Positions 1 to 11,263 of a stretch of DNA of 64,000 bases are shown here, in pieces. The first letter of the stretch is position 1; each line of letters begins with the position of its first letter. The position numbers were made by a program, and so were the translations under genes. The notes beneath the pieces are model-generated. The model made no database searches. It had not been told where the DNA came from and saw only the letters and a program-made list of their open reading frames with translations. Source of the stretch: Capitella teleta (lineage: Eukaryota; Annelida; Polychaeta; Capitellidae); NCBI GenBank assembly GCA_000328365.1, contig KB302615.1, forward strand, positions 398,834-462,833, in the 5' to 3' direction.

Positions 1-1110
1 AGAGATTTATCCTAAATATCATAACGCATTTTCGGAAAACGCAAGAATGGTCATAACGTATGTTCAAAATCGATAGAAAAAGGATATTTTATCTATTTAT
101 CGAGGTCGATTTTCCAGCAGACAGCTTTCCTTCGAAGTCTTCGTTGACTCAAACATCAACTGCAGTCGGATTGACCCTGAGGTCAAGGCCGGCGACATTT
201 TGTGGGAGTAACTGACACTTGGCAGAGTAGGTAAAAATGACTATTCCTTGAGAAAGGCATTGCTCTTCTTTATTGTAATTATACACCGCGTTTAATTATT
301 ATTTTGTGTAAATAAATTTTCGTTTAATTATTAGATAGCAGTCCTACTTTACACGTGAATACCTTACACTGACTTCCGGCAGATTTCGTAAGTGACAGAA
401 GCCGCTCGTCAAAGAAAGTTGACAGCTCAAACACTGTTCTCACCTCACTGTCATGTGACTAAAAACCAGTGCACTTGTCGCAGAAACGGTTCAGACATGT
501 TACACAGGTGTCTTACTAGCTTACCAGTGATATTTTTTGTATATTTTTTATTGTGTATTTGATCATGCCTATTATTTTAGTATTAATTATAATACAATTA
601 TAAATAATTATTCTGACTATTAGCATTAATTTAATAGTATTGTCCTGTGAGTCATCATGATGTGCTGTCACGACCTGCTTGCTACACCCATTGGAAAACA
701 ACAAAAAGGACATATTTTAAGTCAAGCAATAGTATAATTATAGACCTAATAATATATTATAATCTCTATATAGTATATAAGCTTAGGGGAAATTGCGGGA
801 ATGTATTCGCAGGAATTATCTAAAATTTGCCCCAGGAAATACCTCTGGGCAGACATGATCAGCTTTTAATACTAGTAAACTAAAAGCGGGAAGAAAATTC
901 AATTACAGCATTCACAAAGGCACCGTAAAATTGAGATAGAAACCTTCTGAAAAGTATTACATTGAATCTTAACTGTGAAGAATCGTTTCCAGTGGGAATG
1001 GTTGCAGGAAACTATAAATTTCAATGATGAAATTTTAAGTTTTTAGACTTTATATTTAGTATCAGTAGGCTTTCTTGTAACATGTCATTCATGACTTTTT
1101 TTCTTTCTTG

Positions 1111-1300
1111 CCCGCGCAACGCCCTTATCAGTTTTCACATTTCTTGGCAACGGCTTCTGTTTCACAAGATTCAATAGCTTGTACAATTAAAGTGCCGTCA
1201 TCCGTTGTTATTTGGATTTTCAAATTTTCCACTCCGCTTTACGTTAGACGCTTGAACTTGCGTCAGCTCAATATGCAAATGAGGGCGTACGTTCGCAAGC
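1111..1300 (-). repeat. Dispersed repeat A, copy 1
   Basis: About 190 bp matching, in reverse complement, the segment at 15745-15936. Shared blocks include TTCTTGGCAACG, CACAAGA-TCAAT and GTCAGCTCxATATGCAAAT, so the two are diverged copies of one family. Both keep a perfect octamer (ATGCAAAT or its complement; here 1273-1280). I found no clear terminal repeats or coding potential. Confidence 0.75.
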
Positions 1301-1746
1301 GAGTACGTTGAGTTCACAGCTGAGCAATTTGCTGCTCCATATATATATACCGGGCATCTATATTTTATGTCGAATGTCGAATTTGAAGAACATTTTGTTA
1401 CATATAATACTCTTCACCTATGTGAAACACTTGCTTGTGCCTTGGCATATGCCTTTCAGTGATGAATGCACTGAGATCACGTGCTTCGCGTGGATCTCTT
1501 AAATTGAATCCTGTCACGGAGCACTGCAGAATCTGGCAGCCGCTAAAAAATTCAAATCAACAGAATATTCTTTTGCCTATTATTTTGTCCTATGGCCATT
1601 GGCTACATACATTTGCTCCTGACTTCATTTTCTCACATTCAGTTTAGTCAGATTTTCGATTTTCCTGCACTTTTACTAACTCTTTGTTTTGCATTTTGAG
1701 TTCTCAGAAATGCTCAAACATCCTATTTTGGCATCCCTGATTTGGA

Positions 1747-1808
<62 letters not shown>

Positions 1809-1831
1809 TATTATTATCATTATTATTATTA

Positions 1832-1869
<38 letters not shown>
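1747..1869. repeat. (TTA)n microsatellite
   Basis: About 120 bp of nearly pure TTA/ATT trinucleotide with a few TCA interruptions. Polytyrosine, polyleucine and polyisoleucine frames here are artefacts of the repeat. Confidence 0.97.
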
Positions 1870-2819
1870 TTCAGCTTCTCAGTTTCATGATTCACTTCCG
1901 ACTTTCCCCTGTTTAGCTGTTAATAGTGACATGAAGTTTTGTGGATTTTTTTTTCGACAATTGCCTCGATCACACAGATGATCACGTCGGCTTTCACTAA
2001 TAAGATATCGGAGAATCAACATTGGGGTTGTTGGATTAAGACTCGCAGCATGAAGAGTTAACTGCATCGATTTCAATACAACATGAAAGCATTGATACAG
2101 ATCCATTATACTCTTCCTTCTGCACTTGAATTACTCTTTCTTTCCCACTCATGCTGCCAATGCGCTCAAAGGGCTTCTTTTACATATCATATTATAATAT
2201 TTTGATGAATTATCTCCTGGCGTCAAGGTGATTGAACTGTCATCTACCACACATAGAGCAACAGTGAGACTAGCTACTCATTCAACGTGTCTCATAGTAA
2301 TCACCCTTTGCTGGAAAGGGAGGGAGGAGATGAATGACACCTTTAGTGGCTCATGTTTACAATACCGAACCCCTGCTAACCGAACAAATTTTGTAAAACC
2401 AAGGGTATTTGGATTAGCCCCTCTAGTTCAATATTCACATTTAGCTGAACATTATATTCAGGAAGATTAAGGACGATGTGTCGCTTGTAGCATCATCAAG
2501 CATCATGGACGCTATTATAAGTAACTTGGATTACAAAGTGATACTTTTTATTTTGCTCTCTCTCTCATAGTTTCACGTTCTTCGCTGTTTTTATTTTAAT
2601 AAATCAATTTATGTATTTTTTTAGCGATGGGCAAAGTTTCGACTTTGGGCTTCAGACTTTACTCTGCTTACTCTCCTGCATGTGAGCGCCTGCATTTCTC
2701 GTAGTAATTGAACACTTGAATGAATAATGAGAAGAACAAACTTTTACAATTGAAGTTGTAAAATAAATATAAACACTTTAACGATGTTTTGAAGTGATAT
2801 CTTTCTTGATTATCTTTGA

Positions 2820-3058
2820 ACTTATTGGCTTTAAGAAACAGGGCATGGAACTAGACCAATCAGGTGGCGAGCTGTTCTTAATTGGTCAGCTACCTGAAGG
2901 GGCATTAGTTGGTTGAGCTAACTAAGGCACTTGAAGTGCTGCAATAAGTGGGTATATATTCGGATCCGCAATTGGCTTTGACGAATGTCTACTGCTCGAA
3001 GCTTCGACTTCAAATATTTGGATAATTCAATATTCTCATTTTTGCTTTTGCTTTCAGA
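2820..3058 (+). promoter_or_regulatory. Probable promoter and 5' leader of beta-adaptin
   Basis: Several CCAAT-box cores lie within 70 bp in both orientations: ATTGG at 2824-2828, CCAAT at 2856-2860 and ATTGG at 2881-2885. A good 3' splice site (pyrimidine run ending TTTCAG at about 3058) sits 17 bp before the start codon. This suggests a non-coding first exon upstream, between the CCAAT cluster and 3058. The exact transcription start cannot be seen. Confidence 0.45.
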
Positions 3059-3075
3059 AATTTTCAAACAGAAAG

Positions 3076-6000
3076 ATGACGGATTCCAAGTATTTCACTA
3101 CCAATAAGAAAGGTGAGATTTTTATTATGTTTAATTCAACCTTTTATGCTAAAATTTCTCTCACAGGAGAGATATTTGAGCTGAGGGGGGAGCTCAACTC
3201 TGACAAGAAGGATCGTAAGAGAGAGGCCGTCAAGAAGGTCATTGCAAGCATGACAGTCGGGAAAGATGTCAGGTGGGTAGCCTCTCTTTGCTGTCATTCG
3301 ATCTGATTTAAAAATTATTTATTTGCGTTAAACGGTATATAATGATAAATTGATCTCCGGTATGTAGCAATTGCTCAATTATAACATACCGGGTAACCAT
3401 AAAATGATTATGATAATATAATAAAGATAATCTCTCTTTTTTTTTTTGAGGAGCACATTTTTACTGCGTAAAATGATTCAGGGTTTAAATATTAACCCAC
3501 GATTCCCTGCTCTTGATTCTCCCCCTCCGAACTCTCTTTTTCCCTTGAACCCCCCTCCCATTCACAGCGCCCTCTTCCCGGACGTCATCAAATGCATGCA
3601 AACGGATAATGTCGAGCTGAAAAAGCTCGTTTATCTTTACCTAATCAACTACGCCAAAGCACAGCCGGACAACGCCATTCTATGCGTGTGCACCCTCGTC
3701 AAGGTCTCTGCTGTAGCAGCGTAGCCACTGAGTGTGTTTTTGCTTTCTTTCTGTTCAGTGCGTTGTTTCCCGATGTCATCAATTGCATGCAAACGGACAA
3801 TCTCGAACTCAAGAAGCTTGTCTATCTCTATCTGATGAATTACGCCAAGAGTCAGCCTGACATGGCCATAATGGCTGTCAATACCTTTGTCAAGGTGAGC
3901 TGCACCTTTCATTATTCAACAGGAGGCGGGGCTAAAAGCTTTAACCTCATTAATTATTCATGAGGAGGTGGGGCTTCTACTTCTTCTTCCTCAAAGTTCA
4001 GAGTTGTGGTTGCATGCAACTCTATTTTAACAATTGCTCAGCGTTGAGGCTAATGTTTCTCAAATAAACGGAACAGCCGGACTCACCTGTCAGAGAGCAG
4101 ACTATTTGGACCACCTTCTTTCTTTCGCTCTGTAGTAGCGTTTTTCTCTTTTGTTTCTATTTGTGCTTTAGTTGATATTTTTCACTGTTTAGTAGAAATT
4201 ATTTTCTCGGGATCAAATTCCTTGTGAATTTATTTTTCGATCCTTTTTCCCTGAGTCACACGTCGTTACCGTTTTCTAGGACTGCGAGGACAGTAACCCA
4301 TTGATCCGAGCACTGGCAGTGCGCACGATGGGATGCATCCGTGTGGACAAGATCACTGAGTACTTGTGTGAGCCACTGCAGAAATGCCTCAAGGACGAAG
4401 ATCCTTATGTACGCAAGACTGCCGCCGTGTGCGTCGCAAAACTGTACGATATCAACGCCCAGCTGGTGGAGGACAGGGGCTTCCTGGATATGCTGCGTGA
4501 CCTCTTGTCTGACTCCAACCCAATGGTAAGTAAGACTTACGAGAAGCTGGATAAAATCTTCATGAATTCATTCATCGCAGGTTGTAGCCAACGCAGTCGC
4601 TGCTATCTCTGAGATCCTTGAGACCTCTCCGACTCCTCTGAACATGTTGGAAGTGAATTCTCAGATCATCAACAAGCTACTCACTGCTCTGAATGAGTGC
4701 ACTGAGTGAGTTCTTACTCATCCTCTAATTTTGTATTTCATCTAAATTTCTCCTCGTAACTCCCAGATGGGGCCAGGTGTTCATTCTTGATGCTATCTCC
4801 AACTACACCCCCAAAGATGATCGTGAGGCTCAGAGCATCACTGAGAGAATCACACCTCGCTTGGCTCATGCGAATTCCGCGGTCGTTCTCTCGTCCATCA
4901 AAGTGATCATGAAGCTGATGGAAATGATGGACCCCAGTTCCGACTACATCTCTATGCTGGTCAAGAAACTCTCGCCTCCTCTCATTACTCTGCTTTCTGC
5001 CGAACCCGAGATTCAGTATGTGGCACTGAGGAACATTAACCTCATTGTGCAGAAGAGGTGAGCGTGTGTTGAAGTGTGAGGGTGTGTTTTTTTTATTCGC
5101 GTCACGCTTGCAGGTCTGACATCCTGAAGCATGAGATGAAGGTGTTCTTTGTCAAGTACAATGACCCGATCTACGTGAAACTCGAGAAGCTCGACATCAT
5201 GATCCGTTTGACGAACCAGGCCAACATAGCGCAGGTTCTGGCTGAGCTCAAAGAGTATGTGAAACCCTTCCTCCCCTCACCCCTCTTTAACCCTCATTCT
5301 TACAGGTACGCCACCGAAGTTGACGTAGATTTTGTGCGCAAGTCTGTTCGTGCCATCGGTCGCTGTGCCATCAAAGTTGAACAGGCCGCTGAACGCTGTG
5401 TGAGCACTCTGCTTGACCTCATTCAGACTAAGGTCAATTACGTTGTACAGGAGGCGATCGTTGTGATCAAGGTTGGTTCTTTTGATATATTCTCAATTTC
5501 ATTCTTTTTGCTTATTTTTTTCTCTCCAGGATATTTTCCGCAAGTACCCTAACAAGTACGAGAGCATCATCGCCACTCTCTGTGAGAACCTGGACACTCT
5601 GGATGAACCCGAAGCCAGGTGCGCTCATCCTCAATTAACGTAACCATAACAACGCGTTTCTCCTCCCTTCAGAGCCTCCATGATCTGGATCATCGGAGAG
5701 TATGCAGAGCGCATCGACAACGCTGACGAGCTGCTTGAAAGCTTCTTGGATGGCTTCCAAGATGAGAATGCGCAAGTGCAGCTGCAGCTGCTGACAGCCA
5801 TCGTGAAGCTGTTCCTGAAGCGTCCTACTGACACACAGGAGCTGGTTCAACAAGTGCTCAGTCTTGCCACTCAGGTATGCTTCACATTGTATTCTTCAAT
5901 TAGCGTTATTACTCTACTTGTTTCTCTTTTTTTTCTTTTTTTTTTAGGACAGTGACAATCCTGATCTGCGTGACCGTGGCTACATCTACTGGCGCCTCTT

Positions 6001-8357
6001 GTCCACTGACCCAGCGGCCGCCAAAGAAGTCGTTCTGGCAGAGAAGCCGCTCATCTCAGAGGAGACTGACCTCATTGAACCCACCCTTCTTGATGAGCTC
6101 ATCTGCCACATTTCGAGTTTGGCTTCTGTCTACCACAAACCTCCGAACTCGTTTGTTGAAGGCCGTGGCGGTGTGCCAGTGAGGAAGGTGCTGCCCCCTC
6201 GCACCGGATCGTGAGTCTTGCCAGCCACTGCTTGATGTTGCTTCACGTGTGTTTGATCCCTTTAGCACTACACCAGAGGATGCTGTTCAGACGGAGGCTG
6301 CTCCTCAACTTCCCCAGGCGACCGTCATTCCAGGTGCTGACTCCCTCATTGGGGATCTACTCGACATGGACCTCGGACCCCCCACCCAGGCATACGGCCA
6401 GCACCCTCCCCCCATGGCTCAGTCTGCACCAGTTGACCTCCTGGGTGAAGGTCTTGACAGCCTTGTATGTCGTTGTGGAGTTGTATTCCAACTTCTGTTA
6501 ATGTCTGCTCTCTTCAGCTTGGAGGTATTTCGATGCCAACCGGAGGAAATGATATGGGAGTCGCTGGTGCTCCGAGCAGTGTCGCTGGTCTTGGTGACAT
6601 CTTTGGTTTCAACCCTGTGAACTCCTATGTCCCTGCACAAGAGGTGAGCATCCCCCCCCCCCCTTCACTTCCCCCTCCCTCACCCTCTTCCCCTTTCAGA
6701 TCTGGTTATCTGCCGCCGCAGGCAAAGGTTTAGAAATCCACGGTAACTTTGCACGGCGCAACGGGTCGCTGCATATGGACCTGACATTCCACAACAAAGC
6801 AATGAGCACAATGACTAATTTCGCCATTCAGTTCAACAAGAACAGGTGACGAGAAATCATCATGCACTCTTCCTCATTCTCAGCTCTGTTCTCATTTCAG
6901 TTTTGGACTCCTGCCAAGTTCCCCTCTGCAGGTGCCAATGCCTCTCCTGCCCAACCAGAGCGTCAACGCTTCTCTCCCACTCAGCACGACCGGACCCGTG
7001 CAGAGGATGGAGCCCTTGAACCTTCTACAGGTCGGATTTGCTCTGCTATGCGATGATATGCGATGACTCTTTTATTTTTAATACAGGTCGCTGTCAAAAA
7101 CAACATTGATATTGCGTACTTCAGCTGCAATATCGCAGCACACGTTTTGCTGACGGAGGACGGAGAGATGGAAAGGAAACGTTTCCTGGAAACCTGGAAG
7201 GAGATTCCGTCTGTGAATGAAAAACAGTACGAGATCACTGATGTCCAACATAATGCTGGTTAGTGGAGATGCGTTTTTATAATGAAATAAATTAATAATT
7301 GAATAAATTAATACTTTAATAAATTAATAATTTGAATTCTATATTCAAATTTTCACCCCTCAATTTTTTTTTTGCATCTTTTTTTTCTCTCCCAGAAACT
7401 GTGGTTCAGAAGTTGAAGAACAACAATATTGCGACCATTGCCAAGAGGAATGTTGAGGGTCAGGACATGCTGTACCAATCGCTGAAGTTTTCCAACCAGG
7501 TTCAAGTCTTGGCTGAATTGAAGATTCAGCCCGGCAACTCCACATTCACTGTAAGTTGTGAGATTTTAAATTTGAGGTGAACTTTATTTTTGAGCGTATT
7601 TTCGTTTATTCCTACAGTGCACAGTCTCGGTGAGATTACTTTGTATGAGTGTGATGTTTTTAATCAATGGGTTAATATATTCCTTCAATGCATAATTATA
7701 CTCTTTGAAATTGAAGGAAATTCGATGTGTAAAATGTATTTTTATATAATTATTATTATTATGCAACTTGAGTATCGTTGGCACTTTTAATGATGGCACA
7801 TAGTATCTGTATTGAAATATCACAGTTGGAAAATATTTCCAAATTTCAAAAAGATTTGCAGTTAAATGTCCAAAGCTGTGTGTTCAGAATACGAACCACA
7901 CCCCTCTCCCATAATCAAGTGGGAGTCACATGGTCTCTCAGTTCAACCCTTACTCCAATTCCCTGGTGCTTGTAATATGATAGGTCTATTCAGGGCATGT
8001 TTTACAAGCGATTTTGGAGGTAATTCCTCAGTCACCCTGCTTTATTGCGATATACAAGTCTGGTTTACGGTCCCGTATCTACCAACAAATTCCTGGAGTC
8101 ATTGAAACCCCCAGCATATAGCCAGCCACTCAGTGTTATCAGCATTTATAAATAGGCTTCGCATGATCATTTTTGTCTTTGGGTTTCTTAAGTTCCTTGT
8201 TCATAAGATTCCTGCTTATTATAAATTTAAGATTTGCTGAGATTTTAACCGGTATCGGGTTTTTTCCTTCTCCTTGCAGCTTTCCCTGAAGTCGAAGGCG
8301 CCTGATGTCTACCCAATGGTCTACGAGAGCTACCAGACGATCCTACACCACGCCTAA
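3076..8357 (+). CDS. AP1B1: AP-1/AP-2 complex beta subunit (beta-adaptin)
   Basis: Large beta subunit of the heterotetrameric clathrin adaptors AP-1 (trans-Golgi/endosome) and/or AP-2 (plasma membrane). It selects dileucine cargo and binds clathrin. Exons: 3076-3112, 3167-3272, exon 3 (3568-3703 or 3759-3894), 4280-4525, 4581-4705, 4767-5057, 5114-5254, 5306-5471, 5530-5618, 5673-5874, 5948-6210, 6266-6464, 6518-6643, 6700-6845, 6901-7030, 7087-7258, 7396-7550, 8280-8357. All phases agree and give 935 residues, against about 950 in vertebrates. The product starts [18 protein letters not shown] and has the HEAT trunk to about residue 580. The hinge carries a clathrin-box-like LLDMD followed by LGPP, and the two-part appendage includes [16 protein letters not shown]-type sequence (here [16 protein letters not shown]). 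The N-terminal third looks more like vertebrate beta1 (VSALFPDV, AVNTFVK) than beta2. Many invertebrates have one beta serving both complexes, so an AP-1-only role cannot be assumed. A possible ATTAAA poly(A) signal is at 8460-8465. Confidence 0.97.
3568..3703 (+). other. Alternative exon 3a of beta-adaptin
   Basis: A 136-nt open exon encoding residues 48-93 of beta-adaptin. It is homologous to exon 3b (3759-3894, also 136 nt), with 9 amino-acid differences over 46 positions: N56K, L63V, M74I, S79A, M83N, M86L, A87C, N89C and F91L (3b to 3a). It has a good acceptor (CCCATTCACAG) and a weaker donor (AAG then GTCTCTG). Only 55 nt separate it from exon 3b. Because 136 is not a multiple of 3, including both would shift the frame, so only one can be used in a productive mRNA. 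Exon 3b is the canonical version. Confidence 0.8.
7551..8279 (+). other. Last intron of beta-adaptin
   Basis: A 729-bp intron, the longest in this gene, bounded by ACT-GTAAGT and CTCCTTGCAG. I see no coding segment, repeat or RNA gene in it. Confidence 0.7.
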
Positions 8358-8930
8358 ATGTTTCAATTTCATTCCAAGTAGAATGTTTATTGTTGTCTTC
8401 TCAAGCTGAATAGATACTTGTAATTAGACGCAATGTATTTCTTGATTATCTCACAATTGATTAAAATATGTACTAGTCTATGTATTCATTATTTTTTCTC
8501 GTTTTGTTATTCGAGAGAACAAAATCACATGCTCATAGAATGGGTTTTCATGTTCATGTATTCATTGGACTGAATAACTCAGCAATTTCACGAGCATGTT
8601 CACGACATGACATAAGTAAATTTACTCTTCACCAATGCATAAACATACAAAACATTACGAATATAGCTGGTTAAAATTCTTGTAGAATTGTGTCCCCTTA
8701 ATTAATCACACATAAAAAACTATTGGTTTAGTAATAGTGAAGGATATTTTAATTAGAAAGATAATACATGTGGATACCATGTTTGCATGGAAAGAACCAG
8801 CCGTCCAAAGAAATTTGAGATTCAGGAATAAAAGCAAGCAACGTTAAATTATGAGCGCGGCTCACAATACGTTGCATCAGCAGGATGCAAGCGTTACAAA
8901 TTGAGAATATGACAATTGATAATTGTTGCT

Positions 8931-10538
8931 TTATGAATTGGGGCTTTGGCCACAGGGACGTGTGAACTCTTGACCTCTCTCGTGGAACCATTTGTTGGCC
9001 ACCCACTTGTTGCCGGTCAGCACTGGACACGCAGCATGTTTCGTCTCGTCATCTCCAGTGCCGTCTGGGTGCAGGTTGTACCACACGGCAGCCGCACCTT
9101 TCTCCGGTCGTAGCTTAGTTCCAGCCGTCATGAAGACCGTGCCACCTCCAGCCTCAACGTCACTCAAGTAGAAGATGACCGTGAGGATCCGGTTGCCCCT
9201 CCAGTGGTCAAATGAGGTCACCTCGGCCAGTCGCGAGTAATCAAAGTGAGGCTCGTAATGGCCTCCGATTCCGTAGTTGGCAATTTGCAATTCCTCAACG
9301 GTGCTGAGCGAGAGGTTGGTGAGTGCGGAGCATCTGTTGCTGATTTTAGCCACGGTGGGATGCTCCTCGTCTTTCAGCCAACCACTCTTACTAATGCGAT
9401 ACTTGGCGAATTCCAATTCACCTGTCACAGAGTTGACGACCGTTGCTCGAGCTAAGCGGGGAGTGGCCAGTGCTTTGATGTCATCGATATCCTTATCAGA
9501 CATCAGTTGGTGGTACACGGCAATCCATGGGTCGAAGTTCATGGTTTCTTCTCGAAGGGGATTGATTGTGAACATTGGATGCCAGACGCGGTACTGGCAG
9601 GTCAGCTTATGAGCGTCTTTTATGGGGATGACATCCTCACCACGACACAACGCTTCGTACGTTTGGAAGAACTCTGTGGCGTGATAAGCGTCTGGGTCAT
9701 GCTCAAAGCGGCCGTTGCGGAAAGCCTCGCGCTCAACTCGTATCCTGCTCTCCTCCGCGAGGGCCTCCTCCTTCTCTTTGATCGCCTGCTCAAAGTGAGC
9801 GAGGTTACTCTGCGCTCTGCTGTGCTCGGGTTCCAACTGCAGCCACTGCTCAGTCAAGTTCCTGGCATGGTAGAGATTGCCTTGCATGTATGTGGAGTAC
9901 GACAGGTAGTCGAGGGCCTCCGCCTGGGAGATGGTCTTCTCTTTCTCATCTTGGTAATGCTCCAGAGCCAGCTGCATCCACTGCACAGCGTGGTAGTAAT
10001 CGCCCTCGAAGTATGACACACGTCCGACTTCAAAGCAGTCATGGGCAGACATGACTGCCGGGACTTTTACCCCAGGTAACTTGCCTTTCGCCATGTCGTT
10101 CGGATTCAGTGCGTACGTGTCTTGTAAGCGGAGCATGGCAGTCACGGTGCCAGGGTAATCCTCATCCTCACTTGGGAAGTGCTGCGTGATGTCATTGACG
10201 TCACGGCAGAAATTCTCACTGTGATTGCTCAGAACCAAAGTGTTCAAGATCTCCTTCCACTCAACCGACAACTTCTTGACGAACTTGAAAGCATTCACTG
10301 GATTGCCCAGGTGAGCAACTGGATCGGAGGACATGCGCTGGTTGTCCTCCTGCATGCTGGCCGCGATATCCCTCAGTTGGTCCAGACGCTGCTCTTCCAC
10401 GCGTATGTACTCTTGTAGGCGCTCAGCCAGAGTTCGCTCCTGTTGAAGGATGTTCTCCAGCTCAACAAGCGCAGTGAATTTATCGGAGGCCACTCGGCCA
10501 GCAACCAGAGCAATGATCAAGACGACACTGGTCCACAT
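8931..10538 (-). CDS. P4HA: Prolyl 4-hydroxylase alpha subunit, copy A
   Basis: Alpha subunit of collagen prolyl 4-hydroxylase, an ER-lumen Fe(II)/2-oxoglutarate dioxygenase that works with protein disulfide isomerase and hydroxylates X-Pro-Gly prolines. It has 535 residues (family usually 520-540). A signal peptide covers about 1-18, the coiled N-terminal dimerisation segment about 20-100, the peptide-substrate TPR-like domain about 150-250, and the catalytic double-stranded beta-helix about 340-525. The iron ligands are present: H431 and D433 (PHFD) and H501 (KHAACPVL). K511 is the 2-oxoglutarate-binding lysine (GNKWVANKW). There is no KDEL, as is normal because PDI provides retention. The coding region is one exon. 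A TTTCTTCAG acceptor lies just before the ATG, suggesting a 5'UTR intron. It is head-to-tail with copy B and convergent with beta-adaptin. An ATTAAA lies at 8748-8753. Confidence 0.97.
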   Translation of the reverse strand: MWTSVVLIIALVAGRVASDKFTALVELENILQQERTLAERLQEYIRVEEQRLDQLRDIAASMQEDNQRMSSDPVAHLGNPVNAFKFVKKLSVEWKEILNTLVLSNHSENFCRDVNDITQHFPSEDEDYPGTVTAMLRLQDTYALNPNDMAKGKLPGVKVPAVMSAHDCFEVGRVSYFEGDYYHAVQWMQLALEHYQDEKEKTISQAEALDYLSYSTYMQGNLYHARNLTEQWLQLEPEHSRAQSNLAHFEQAIKEKEEALAEESRIRVEREAFRNGRFEHDPDAYHATEFFQTYEALCRGEDVIPIKDAHKLTCQYRVWHPMFTINPLREETMNFDPWIAVYHQLMSDKDIDDIKALATPRLARATVVNSVTGELEFAKYRISKSGWLKDEEHPTVAKISNRCSALTNLSLSTVEELQIANYGIGGHYEPHFDYSRLAEVTSFDHWRGNRILTVIFYLSDVEAGGGTVFMTAGTKLRPEKGAAAVWYNLHPDGTGDDETKHAACPVLTGNKWVANKWFHERGQEFTRPCGQSPNS

Positions 10539-11068
10539 CTTGAAACTGAAGAAACGAAAACAAATAAGACATCAGCAGATTATCACAAGCTGATTGAGTT
10601 CCGTCTCTTGATAGGACATATCCAGATAACCAGATACACGGACATACTGTTAACTGAAATATATGTACGATACGAAATCTTATCGGTAAGACGGACTGAT
10701 AAGCTTAAGATAACTGGAGTCCACGTCTGTATAAATTATCTTGAGAGGAATGATAAAACCAAATATTTTGACCAAAAAAAAAAAGATATTTTATTGCAGT
10801 TAGAATATAAATTTACACATAAGAGGCTGACTACACATGATTATATATAAGAAATTTGTGACAAGTTGCAACACAAAAAATTTAAATTGAATGAGATTCA
10901 ATCCAAAAGGATCAAAACGAGAGTCTCTCCTTTTCATCTTTCTCTTCGTGGTTTCAAATTCTCAAAAGAGAGCATTTGCCACCTAGCACCAGATAATCAT
11001 AAAAAGTGAGATAATCAAAAAGAAAAATAATTAATCTCAATTAGCGGGAATCACTAGTAGTTAGATGA

Positions 11069-11085
11069 GGGGGGGGGGGGGGGGT
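11069..11085 (+). repeat. Poly-G tract
   Basis: A run of about 17 G residues, rare in AT-rich DNA and a common site of sequencing length error. It lies downstream of P4HA copy B, possibly within its 3' region. Confidence 0.9.
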
Positions 11086-11263
11086 GGATTAATAACATTC
11101 ATAACAAACACATTGCATGGCTAAGTACAAATAAGCAAATGACAACAATTGAGTATTATGCAATCCAATTAACCAAACATTTAGGAAGACTACCCCTGTA
11201 ATTGTGGACCAAAAAGTTAAGTAGAGCTCAGAATGGCAGGATGTACTAAGCAGTGACCAGCGG

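Larger units (their letters stand above)
1..2800. other. Intergenic region upstream of beta-adaptin
   Basis: I see no convincing coding sequence here. It is AT-rich and holds a long (TTA)n tract, one copy of a dispersed repeat at 1111-1300, and two copies of the motif TCATAACG at 19-26 and 51-58. Short open frames across the TTA tract are products of the repeat. Confidence 0.6.

Noticed and set aside
1689-1981. Poly-Tyr, poly-Leu and poly-Ile frames
   Set aside because: They are translations of the (TTA)n microsatellite.
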